Both the position numbers and the translations under genes were made by a program. From positions 3,415,431 through 3,479,430 of the forward strand of contig CM057151.1 of the NCBI GenBank assembly GCA_029962745.1: a stretch of DNA of 64,000 bases, in the 5' to 3' direction. The DNA is from Echinometra lucunter (lineage: Eukaryota > Echinodermata > Echinoidea > Camarodonta > Echinometridae). The notes beneath the pieces are model-generated. The model was given only the letters and a program-made list of their open reading frames with translations. It made no database searches and was not told the origin of the DNA. Shown here in pieces: positions 1 to 11,400 of this stretch (position 1 is the stretch's first letter; each line of letters starts with the position of its first letter).

Positions 1-3000
1 GTTTTGATTTTTTTGTTCTGAAATGAAATTGATTTCAATCTGAGTAAATGTAGATAATGAGGTTACTAAAACAGTATAATACATTTCATTTTCACATTGT
101 TTTGAGCCTCTTAAGTGCTTATATCAGTGAAATATCAAAAGGAAATATCAAAAAGAAAAAAGAGGAATTTTGTATCAAAATCGTCCGAATGGCATTTCAT
201 GCAAAAAATAAATAAATAAATGAAAAATAAATAAATGAAAGTAAATTTTAAAAAATCAAATAACATGGAACCCCCCCCCCCCCTCCTCAATTTGAAAATA
301 TCCGGACGAGTAACTAGGAATCAATTTTACTTGGCCTTATGTATAGCATCGCCAACATGCATTGCAGAAAAAAAAAGAAGAGCTTCTAGAGGTGCTGCTA
401 CATAATGAAACTTCGATATCAATTTTAGCGAAAATTATGCACACTGTGAATAAAGAAGTGTCATATGGGGCAAAGTTTTAGTGTGAAAATGCTATTCAGC
501 ATCGAAGTTGTTCACAGGTAAAAGGCTGTAAATCGATATAAACGGTACAAAATAAAACGGGGTTCCTAGTCTCAAAGGCCCTTTTGCATTTCTTTTAAAG
601 CCTGCCCACTACATAATGGATAATGCACCATCAGCACTGTTTCAGCCGACCGGGCAACCCGCGGGCAACAAAGTGAAGATAAAAGAGAATTGGAAGAAAA
701 TGATGTCAGAAAGATTATGAAAGTGATAATTCAGAGGGCGGCATAATGCATTCAAAGTAAGGATATGATTTTAATGTGAATTTGTGATTGTAAACACTAA
801 ACAGTTTGTATAGACTGTAGTATGCGTCTGTCGGCAAATTACTTGCTTGTGGATACTTCCACGCTTGTTAGAAAAGCATGACGTGTGGACCGTGGAAGCC
901 TAGTTGAAGGCATACAGGGGTGGCGCTGTCGGGGGGGGGGGGGCTCCCGCCGCTATGAATTTTCAAGTGATAAACTCGAAATAAGGAGATTAAGGGGAAA
1001 AAAAAGAAGAAGAAGAGAGTGAAGAGAGTATGAGGAAGAGCGAGCCGGGTCATGCAACTGTAATGATACCCCCGTATTTGTTCATTTAAAACGTAAATAA
1101 ACTCACCTGTTCATGGGCAGGGGCGGCGGAGCAGGGAGGCACGGGACACAGTGCCCCCAGCACACTTTTCCAAGCCCCCCGAAATTGCCCATTTTGTTTC
1201 TTTCAAGGACCCAGCTTCTTCTTTTCAAATTAATGCCCTTTCACCTTTTAGTATAAGCGCCCTTTCCCTTCAGTTGATCTTGTTCTTTATACAACTGCCC
1301 CTCCATAGGCTTCACTAGCTTCTTTTCGACGGCCCTGGCGCTGTTAGAGTCCCTGGTCTAGAGTACTAGTACCTTTTACATAAAGCTAATCTACTCTGAT
1401 CGATATCTGATATGGACAAGGACTCCAACAGCGCCATGCTGGGCCAACGACAAGAAGCTACCTTAACGTCCGGATTAGTGATCCTTTCATCTTTTTTTTC
1501 ATAGCACTCTTTCCTTTTTGAGAAGTGCGCCCTAATTACTTCAAATGAATGTCCCTATTATTGAAGTCCCCTTTTGACTTAACATTTTCGGTTCTAATGG
1601 TGCGATTCTCCTTCTTAGTGCACCTTTCATCTCTGATAAATTCTACCCCCATGGGCAGGTGCACTGACGTAAATCCATTTCGAGGAATGGAGGGGATGAT
1701 CGAAATATTTTGCCAAAATTTCTTCCTCACATTCGGGTTTACACACACCCCTCACCCGCACACACCTCCACACATACTATTAAGTTTGTTTGTTCTGTTT
1801 TGGTTTTTTTTTGCGAGCAAGCTAAGCGAGCGAGCCAATAATATCCACTTCCTGCCAGAAAAGAAGTCTTATTTTTTTCATCAAAATAATTAAACATTAT
1901 AACTTGGTCAATAAGGAAAACGACCGGTTATAGATGAAAATGTCTAGGAAGAACCCAAAATGATTTTTGGGTTTTTGCAGTGTCTTTATCATCAAGTCAC
2001 CGCAAATAATGCAAATACCGTCGCCTTCAGCAATTTAACATACATAGTATTTAGATGAGCAAGCTAGATTCTCTCGCTTGCTCACAATTATGAGTAATCA
2101 GAGCAATCTTATAGCATCTGCATATTTATTATTATCCTTAAAAGTCTGTTAAGTAGAATGTATAGGGGTATACCAACGCCTCAAAAGGCTTTTTTTCATT
2201 TTGTATTCATTTTTAATTTGTTAGTGTCCTCTGTTTGAAAACATGCCCTTTTTCGCTGGTCCCCCCCCCCTCGCCTGTCGGTCATCTTGCCCCCACCCAA
2301 GACCCTATCAATAAACCCTGGCGCAGCGGCCTATTTAGTTGAAGGATATTGAAATGTTGGATGAATTGTCTCCCATGTATGTTTACCTGGACATACGTGT
2401 AATGGAATGTCAGCCAACCCTCCTACAGCTTCCTCTCCACCGAAGTTATTCATGTAGTAGGTAGCATGGCCGTACGCAGCAGGAGGGGGGGGGGGGGGGG
2501 GGACAGGGGCGGTTGCCCCCAGAAATTTTCAGGCCTTATACTTTTTGATTTTTTAAATTTAAAATTTTTCCAAAAAATCCACCCAAAGTGTGCACCAGAT
2601 CCTTCATTTTCAATTATAAGAATGCAAAAGCACCCTCGTGCCAGCTCGGTCGTTTCCCTCCCTCGCTTGCGTGTTTCCTTGAACGTAATCTTGCCCCCAT
2701 GAAAAAAAATCCTGCTTACTAGTAGTAGTATATACGGCCTTACGTAGATAGGCCTTCTTTTGACCACCTCGACCCGTCCCAACCGCAACCCTTTGAATTA
2801 TGTTTGAATATACCTTGTCTTTTGTTTAACTTTGGACAATGGTTTTCAAACAAATTATCCTGCATGCCTTTATGACCTAGGGTGAGGCCCGGGAGGGGGG
2901 GGGGGGCAATGAATGGGATGTAGGCCCCGCAAAACATTTCATGCCTCCTTCATGCCATTGTACTACGAAAACATTTCTGAGTCAATTCTCTCTGAAAATA

Positions 3001-3136
3001 TAATCACTTCGTTTCTAATCGTGCGTATACCGTATAGGCCGAGCTAGCTGGTACCTACGTCAAAGAATATATATTTACGAAGAACTTTCAGTACCGAAAT
3101 AAAGCACGCGTACGGATTGTAGTACGTGATATATAT
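1..3136. other. No gene seen; AT-rich DNA with degenerate dispersed repeats
   Basis: No exon or gene is supported. Homopolymers occur at about 271-283 (C), 931-944 (G), 2263-2271 (C), 2485-2501 (G) and 2895-2907 (G). 1090-2340 and 2440-2930 look like old repeats of the type that recurs at 50.5-51.3 kb and 56-56.9 kb, with a G run next to a GTTGCCCC or GTGCCCCC block. The ORFs here are chance. Confidence 0.5.
1316..1460. mobile_element. Short foldback/MITE-like element
   Basis: The left end TAGCTTCTTTTCG and right end CGACAAGAAGCTA form inverted repeats that continue through GGCGCTGTT and AACAGCGCC toward GAGTCC and GGACTC. The whole is 145 bp. No clear target duplication is seen. Confidence 0.55.
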
Positions 3137-3584
3137 GGTTGGCCGTTCCCGCCAAAACGCATGCCCAAACCGTACGCGTGCAAGTCAGAACGTACGCGTG
3201 TTTCTGTCATTACATACGCGTTGTTTTGGCATAACGTACGCGTGCTTCTGTCACTACGTACGCGTTGTTTTGGCATAACGTACGCGTGCTTCTGTCATTA
3301 CGTACGCGTGGTTTGGTCTATGAGTTAATTATTTTTCCGGGAACCACGCGTATGTAATGACAGAACCACGCGTACGTAATGACAGAACCACGCGTACGTT
3401 ATGCCAAAACCATACGTACGTTAAGAATGTCATAGAAGTATAATAGAAAATGTCCATACGTACGTTCTGTCAAGACCATACGTACGTTATGACAGATCCA
3501 CGCGTACGTTATGAAAGAACCACGCGTACGTTCTGACTTGCTCGCGTATGGTTTTGGCATGCGTTTTGGCGGGAACGGCCAACC
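3137..3584. mobile_element. Foldback element with arms of 22/44-bp repeats
   Basis: The ends GGTTGGCCGTTCCCGCC and GGCGGGAACGGCCAACC are perfect inverted repeats. The arms consist of repeated CGTACGCGT blocks spaced about 22 bp (44-bp dimers) by CTTCTGTCATTA- or TTTTGGCATAA-type spacers, turning to the opposite orientation near 3330. The 448-bp whole can fold into one long hairpin. Each unit contains the nested palindromes CGTACG and ACGCGT. There is no coding content. Confidence 0.8.
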
Positions 3585-3664
3585 ATAGATATAGCCATAT
3601 ATCGTGCGTCATCGATAACAACAAACGGTTTCACGTGTAGTATTACAAACATTAAAAAATTGTT

Positions 3665-4625
3665 CAAGAGCATGCATATTTCCGGGGATTTATGGGAGGG
3701 GGGAGGGTCTACTGGACTCATCGAGGTTCAATTATATATTTTCAGAATTTGTGATTTTATGTGAATCACCTTTTCCACAATATTCAGATGAATCCTAGGG
3801 GAATTAACTTAATTTAAAATTCCCTGTTTATGTGTATTAACCTATGGCAGCTAGAGGGTCAAAAGCATGCATAGTACCCGAAATTTATGGGGAGTCTTTG
3901 ATTTTTAAAAAAAAAATTTAGCTTTAGTAATCTTTTCCAAAGTCTCAAATTACATATAAATCACATTTGAAATCATTCAAAGTAGTAATAGGGGAACCAT
4001 AATTATTCAAAAATTGTTTGTTTTCACGTGTAAACCTATGGCGGGCAAGATTTTTCAAAGCCGCAAAAAATATGCATATTCCCTAGAATTTATGGGGGGT
4101 CTATTTGACTCATGGAGCCTTAATTATATATTTTCAGAGTTTGAAATTTTATGTAAATTACTTCTTCCGTAAATTCAAATAAACGTTAGGGGAATTAAAA
4201 TCATTTCAAAAATATCTGGTTTTGCGTGTTAGCCTATGGCAGCTCTTAGGACAAAAGCATGCATAGTACCCGAAATTGATGGGGAGTCTTTGATTTTTTG
4301 AGCCTTTAATAATCTTTTTCAAAGTCTCAAATTACATATATATCACATTTGAAATAAATTCAAACCAGTAATAGGGGAACTTCAATCTTCAAATCCCTGC
4401 TTTTACGTGTTATCCCTATGGCAGGTGACTCTGTCGAAAAGCAGGCATGATCCTGAAGATTTACAGTGCCATTTATTGAAAAAATAAAGTTATATGAAAT
4501 GTTCTTTTAACTATCCATTCTTCTGTTCGTGCAAAAATCAGACTTTAAAAACAAAGTTTTAGATATGAAATATCAAGAATAGATTAGACATCTTTTCACA
4601 CGTTATATACCAATGGCGGATGCAA
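3665..4625. repeat. Diverged ~190-bp tandem repeat, about 5 copies
   Basis: Successive units start at about 3671, 3866, 4071, 4258 and 4442. Each has GCATGCATA, then a ...TTTATGGGG block, TAGGGGAA and finally CGTGT...CCTATGGC. Alternate units resemble each other more (TTTCCGGGG versus GTACCCGAAAT types), so the array behaves as a ~390-bp dimer. The last copy is very degenerate. Confidence 0.75.
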
Positions 4626-4759
4626 TTTTCCGAGTCCATTTTTAAACACAGCATTACCCTTGCCAAAACGTACTACGGAAGTAGGCGAGAGTAATTTGTC
4701 TTGTAATCCAATGTTTTTGCGTACGTGTATAACGTTGTACGTTTATGGCCTGGCAGGAT

Positions 4760-4791
4760 CACAGAAATAGAAGACGTCTTCTATTTCTGTG
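4760..4791. mobile_element. 32-bp perfect palindrome flanked by 9-bp direct repeats
   Basis: CACAGAAATAGAAGAC is followed at once by its reverse complement. GGCAGGATC stands immediately before (4752-4760) and after (4792-4800), as a target-site duplication would. A near-copy lies at 47243-47280. Confidence 0.65.
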
Positions 4792-4902
4792 GGCAGGATC
4801 CAGCTCAGCTAGCTAATTACCGGCCACGTAACTTAATACCAGTTACAGCTTTTGTTAGGGACAGTGTTGTTAGGGACAGTGTTGTAACTGTTCCTCGTTA
4901 AA

Positions 4903-4975
4903 ATGGGAAATGCAACAAAAGGAAACATCTTACCCGTCAGCTCGAAGGAAACATCACCAGGCCAGGGAGGAGGAG
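4903..4975 (+). CDS. SLC35A2: Proposed exon 1 of the SLC35A2-like gene
   Basis: An ATG with A at -3 and G at +4 opens 24 codons plus one base, then a GGAG|GTAAGC donor. The remaining G joins the GG that opens exon 2 to make a glycine in frame. The encoded leader is polar and glycine-rich at its end, and about 30 residues precede KYVSL, similar to the roughly 35-residue hydrophilic leader of vertebrate SLC35A2. A duplicated GTTAGGGACAGTGTT lies just upstream (about 4853-4884). The link to exon 2, 13 kb away, is inferred from phase and family layout; a nearer, unseen first exon is the alternative. Confidence 0.6.
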
Positions 4976-5415
4976 GTAAGCTTGAACAGTTTAATTTAGT
5001 GATCATGATCGAAGAACTGGCACTGAGTCTCAGACCCGGGTCTCAGACAGTGTCACAGGAGCTCCGCCCCCGACGTTAGGCGGCGGAAAAACGGCGGCGG
5101 TGCCGGTGGAGCTCCCTGCAGTTAAGGCCCAGCAAGCTCGATATGTTGCATTCAAATTTTCATGTTTTTGTTTGTTTGTTTCATTCTTTCATGATGTGCA
5201 TTAACCTACACCGGTAACATGACCCAGATTACTCTACATTTTGTATAAATTTCGTGAATGTGAGTTCTGTTGTAAAATTTCTGTCTTTCATCATGTTCAT
5301 TCATTTATTTTCCACATATAAAAATGGCAGTGTAACTGTTAGATCTATACAGCCACACGCATGTGGCTGTATCCCCAGCATCGACACGAGGATACAGCCA
5401 CACTCCTATGAACCC

Positions 5416-5446
<31 letters not shown>

Positions 5447-8400
5447 TCAGTATATAATGCGTGGTGGGTATGTGCCGCAGAGAAGAACCCCATTTTTACA
5501 CTCAAATTTCCGTTCCAAAGCATAGCATTTTTATCTTATTGAGAAAAAGAACACAGAAATCCGTTCCAAAGCTTCGCATGTTTTTCGTTACGCCGTTCTG
5601 GCCGCATTGATCCCCTACAATGAGCTGCATTTTTGGTGAAAAGCGGCCCGCAGAGCGCTATCCGACCATCGCCTCTGCGCGAGCGCACCCGGCGGCCGTG
5701 CCGCCAGGCTAGCTGCATGCACGTATGCCCGTTCCATAGGGATACATACGCACTCACACACAGGCGAACCGTTCCAAAGACCCCCGTTTTCACAAACATC
5801 TGTAGTTCCGAAGCCCGTTCCGAAGACCCTCCTTTTCACAATAAGCCAGTTCCAAAGCCCCCGTTTTTTGTCTCGCCCGCGGCACATCCTACCACTTTTG
5901 GGGTCGAGTACCCCCCCCCCACCCCCCCCCCCCCCCCCCCCCCCCCCGGGCCTATGAATTCCCACTTATACTCTGTGGTTTCGGTCAATGAATTGACCTC
6001 GTCCCGAAAATGTGACAAGTCAGTACTGAAACTACATAGCATGCTTTTCTATTGGTTACTCGACGACATGTCGTCGACCTACGAGTCTGATAAGCATCAG
6101 TTTTCTTCTTAAAATTCACTATTTTCAGTTCATTCATCAGATATGCAGCAGAAAGGGGAAAATTCACAACGCCGTTTTGACCTATGGGTGGCTGTAAGGT
6201 AAAGACACACGCGTGTGGCTGTATACACTGCCTATAAAATAGGTTCTACATTTACAATTAAAAATACATAGTCTGTACGTGTTCGGGCCGTGGCAGCGTC
6301 CCGGGGCTATCTACATGTAGACCCCTCAAAATCGTTCTGCAAAAGCAATTCAAGTTTGCGGGTAATTGTTGCTTCATAATCATATGTGAATGTAGTGTGA
6401 CTGTTAGAAGGCTTGATTATTCCTTTTTTTACAGTGATGTGTCATTTCTAATGCTATGTAATCAGGAAATACGCAGTCCCTCTGAAAAAATACGTTGTTT
6501 CCAGTAGTGAATTCCAGTAATGACTGAATGAGCACAGATTGAGTTTGAATGATGTTGATGCAGTGATGCTTGAAAGTCTAGGCAACACTCCGTTTGCTAG
6601 GACTTTGCCAGACCCTGATTATGCCTTCAGCTTCCTTGGACAGAATCTTGACTCATCCAAAAAGAGAACAGCCATCCCCCTATTCTATCACAAGTGTTCA
6701 CAATACCAGTGCATACTGGCATTACTGTGGAAGGCAGTAATTGCCACAGTAACTCTTATTCCATCTTTTCGAGCCCGCAAGTTAGTTGCATGGAGCCGGT
6801 TCCTGATTTTATGATCTGGCAATCTTCCAAATCGTCTTGCAAATCTGTCTTACAGATTCCTTTGCGGATAGCCTTTGATACCTTGATGCAGATGATATGA
6901 GGCAGGTTTGTCTTTTCTGGACACCCACTCCTCATCCCGCTGTCTTTACCTTCTCCAGTTTCAAGAAATTTTGCCCAAAATTGTGATAATGTGCTTGCGT
7001 TCAACCCAAACCAGGCCACAAAATTGTTTTAGGGTACACCTGCTTGGAGTTGGCCCATTGCTAGGGCCTTTAGGAGATTCGAAGTGTGGCATCCAGGGAA
7101 AAAATTAATTTTTTTATTTCGGGGGCTCCGTTTCGAGTTTTATACAATTTTTCGGGGGCTACTTTTTCAACTTTCGGGGGCTACTTTTCCCATTTCGGGG
7201 GCTACTATTTTCGGGGGCTAGTTTGAAGTTAAACTTCACAGATTTGTTGATTTATCACAAGAACAAGCAAGTTTCATGTATATAATGACCTCTATCACCC
7301 TTTGGCCTTTGACCTTGAGTCCCCAAAATCTAATCAGGTCATTGTCCTTCCCATATGCATTCATGAGCTAAGTTTGAAGTTGATCCGTCAAAAGGTTACT
7401 AAGTTATTGCAAGAACGAACCATTTCTATGTACAAAATGACATTTATGACCTTTGACCTTTGACCTTGAGTTCCCCAAATTTATTCAGACATTGTCCCTC
7501 CCATATACATACATGATGCAATTTTGAAGTTGATCTGTCAAATGGTTATTGAGTTATTGCAACAATAATACATTTCTATCTACATGACCTCTATGACCTT
7601 TGACCTTTTGACCTTGAGACCCCAAAATTTGATCGACCATTATCCCTCCCATATGCATACATGAGCCAAGCTTGAAGTTGATCCATCATATGGTTACTGA
7701 GTTATTGCAAGAATGATCCATTTTTATGTACATGTAGGTGTGCTCATAAATATTCATATCTGGTGTGAATATTTATGAGCATTATCTACCTAGCTGATTG
7801 TGCAATCACTAACCAATAAAGATGTATATCATTTTTTATTTAAAATTGTAACTATAGCACCACACGTATGTGGAAGTGCTTATAAACATCACAATATCTG
7901 AAGGTGATAGATATTCATATCTGAAGCTCATAAATATTCATATCTAACTTGAATATTCATGAGTGTCTCCTTACACGTGATTTGAAAAATACTAACCGTG
8001 AAAGATATATATTAAGTTTTGTATAAAGCTGTAGCACACCCATTGAATAATTGAGCCAAAAGAGCTTTTACCGAGAGCTTGGCTGTATCATTGCTCCCAA
8101 AGCTAATACGACTGGCAGTCTAGTCTTAATCGCGTTGGCGGGAAAGATTCATGCAACTGATGGAAGAACGCATGATCAAGCGCATGTGCCATGTGCTTCA
8201 TCAGAGGTTTCCAACAGTGCTGAAACTTTCCTCCAAAATGCGATTGGTTCAGGAACGGACTTGCTCGATTCCCACCAAGAACTTTCGGGGGCGATTTTCT
8301 AATTTTCCGTCGCCCCCGAAATCATTTTTTCGGCCCGTTTCGGGAGCTCTTTCAGGCGTTTCCGGGGCGAATTCGCCCGCCGCCCCCGTGAATTTTTTTC

Positions 8401-11400
8401 CCTGGGGCATCTTTACATACAGTCATTGCAGCTCTATCTCCACAAACATTATTCAAGGCAAGGCAAAATTCATCTTCTAAACAAAGGGCTACATTTATTT
8501 CTTTGGTCTCCATCAATGACCACCAGAACCTCATTCAAACACATTACATCCTTTAAAGAAAAGAACATACATGTACACCGTTCACTGCCACCTCACCATA
8601 TTCAAAACACATTGGATCTTCAAAAAAAAAGGAGACTTTTGTGTCAAGAACTAGGCATTTTGCAACTTTTCACTTTATAACTTTGCCCTATATTCAGAAA
8701 TACTGTGCTTTCCATGATTACATAATCACAGCAAATTGTACACCATTGCAAAGAGTTATACTCAGGCTTTCTCAGATACCATATTCATATGATTACAAAG
8801 CAACAAGAGATATATCACCACTTAAACTTGAATTGCAGGACTTTTTTGAGGGGTTAATTTAGGCCTAGTACCATATCCCTATCTGTGGTATCTGGGATCC
8901 CTACCTAACTTCAGTTTATTTAACATTTAACAGTTTGTGGAAGAAGTCTTTAAAAACTGACTTTATTTTCAGTAATATAACATAGGTGAAGCTTTGATTG
9001 GACAAGGTTATCAAAATTCAATGCTTGGAAACATGCGAAGAAATGATTATTATCGAATTTAAAATGCTAAAATACAGCCCTGACATAGCACCTGAAAAAG
9101 TGGCTGAAGAGCTTTCCGAATGCTGCTGAGATATGTGATGTCACAGGTTGAAAATAATTTGCACAAGCAGATGATATGATCCCATAACATCTCGCACATT
9201 TTCAGTCAATTCAGTGCCTGTTTTGTCATCTTCTCAGTTTTTTTTTCTATTACTTACTGTACTAGCATCAGTCTAAATGTTTATTGCCTCACTCTAAACC
9301 CTGTGCATGGTAGAAAATGCAGCATTAAAATGATAAAATAATCAGTCGCTTGTAAACAAAATAAGACCATGGTATTTTCAGCTGCATATTACACCACAGT
9401 ACATTTATGTTTAGCATTTCAAGAGGGAATGAATACTGTAGCTTTCCCCCGAAACCCAACTTATCTCAACAGTCACTGATATTGCTAGAGCACTAGATCA
9501 GGGTAAATCAGTACACATGGCCATCTTGGACTTTGCTAAAGCATTCAACATGAACGTCTACTGGAAAAGCTACACTACTACAGGGTCATACACCATATCC
9601 ATCAGTAGATAAGACATTTCCTGATAAGGAAGTGGCTTGTTGCACACAGAATGACAATTTGTAATTCCATTACTCACATTTTTAGCGTTTGTGTGCCTAT
9701 TTTATACCTGCCTTCCTTCTTAGCATTTCATACTCTGAAAATATGTCCATTCTTTCACATGAACTCTTTTACTCCAACAATTTTCTTTAAAAAATCTAAA
9801 AAAACAGAAAGGGGCCGCCAAAATTTTAACTCCGCGCTAAAACTTCAGCGGCGACCGAGCGGTGCTTGGGCAAAATTGGCTTAAAACGCGCCGCCCAGCC
9901 TCTGAGCAGGCTGATTTTGGGCTTTATGACCATAGCCTAAGCTTATTAAACATGATATACAGCGATGTACTACGCATCTACACATTGGTAATTGTAAAAG
10001 TAAAATTTTTATGTAATTTTGTGTAAAAGTAAAATTGTGAAATTTTCATTATTTACAGTGCAGGCAGCCAGGCAGTAGTGATCAGTGTCTGTGCTTCTTA
10101 TCAATGCGCAAAATTTTTCAAAATGTCTGTTGGCATGAAAAGGCCATTCACTGTATAGTAAGTGAACATACATGCATTGTACACGTGTACAGTGTACTAC
10201 AATGTACATTACAGTACAGTATACTTCAATGAGCAGAGTAAACCCACATGCAAAGTTAAAGGGGTTTTAAAGCTTTTGCATGGTGTAAGGTTGGTCTTAA
10301 ATGTTTGTGCATATGCTTATAGACTTGGTAAGTACATGTGTCTGGGGGAGTATTATTGTATGTTTACTCAGCATCTAAAGAAAGTTGACTGGATGTGGTG
10401 CCGGCAATATTCATTTACAGTGTACTTGCAGACCTCTGAAATGCATTTGCACCCATCTTGTCCTTGAAATTACAAGGAAGCCCTATCCCACAGAAAAGGT
10501 GTAGGTATGCTGAAAGATGATGTTTTCCTACGTATTGATGTACAGTAATCCTTACAAAAATGTATTCATAGAGGTAAATGTACATGTAAATGAAGATATT
10601 CATGAGAATGTAGATTAAATACAGTATCCCTTCCATTTTTTCTTGCTGTCTTATCATCCTGAAATTGATTGAGATTAAAATCTATCTATATACATGTCAT
10701 CTTATCATCTTGAAATTAATTTAGATTAAAATCTGTATACATGTACATATATACAAAAGAAATGAAAAGATGAGATCTAGACCAGTATACATACATTTCT
10801 GATTTTTTTACTTGAATTTGTGTTAAAGACATTGGTTAACATTGTTATGATTTTTTTAAAATCTTGTTTTGTTACTTGAAAATGGGATAAACATAAGGGT
10901 TATACTAAAAATACCAGTTTGAAAGTTTCAAATTATAATATCCACAGGAAGTATTTTTAAATATCAAAAATGTGAACCAATGTTTGAAAAATATACGAGG
11001 GTCGGTTGCACAGAGTAGACAGGAGTGTGCATGCGCGTATGACTCGCCTTACCGTACTGTGTGTATTGGCGTATCACGCTGCGGGAGGCACATAAGGGCA
11101 TTTTCACATCCAAGCAAAGTGGTCCTCTTAGTGATTGTCTCTTAGGAGGAAGGATAATAAAATCGCCGTTTGCGTCTAACTTACACCTTTTCATTCCAAA
11201 TTATGGTTGGTTTCAGGGTTTTTGAGTACAAATACAAGTACTCATACACATGTTTCATCTTAGTTTGAGAATTTTTTAAATCAGCTACTCACAAAGTTAG
11301 CCAATGCCTTTAAGTTTCTAAGAAATGATGTTCTCAAACTTGACCTGTATTATTTGTATAATTCATCTTTGAATCTCAGTTTTTTGCTGTTGCGGTTAGA

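Larger units (their letters stand above)
7094..8403. mobile_element. hAT-like non-autonomous DNA transposon, ~1.3 kb
   Basis: The ends CAGGGAAAAAATT and AATTTTTTTCCCT are inverted, with subterminal TTTCGGGGGC repeats (left) and GCCCCCGAAA/GGGGGCG (right). The flanking octamers GTGGCATC and GGGGCATC agree at 7 of 8 positions, as expected for an 8-bp hAT target duplication. The interior holds tandem repeats but no transposase frame. Confidence 0.65.

Noticed and set aside
5615..6112. Overlapping Pro- or Gly-rich ORFs of 87-159 codons
   Set aside because: They pass through the C/G homopolymers and GTTCCAAAG repeats; neither start nor splice evidence exists.
6539..7019. Plus- and minus-strand ORFs of ~90 codons next to the hAT-like element
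   Set aside because: The minus-strand reading looked vaguely protein-like, but stops and frame changes occur and no domain could be named; probably an old repeat.
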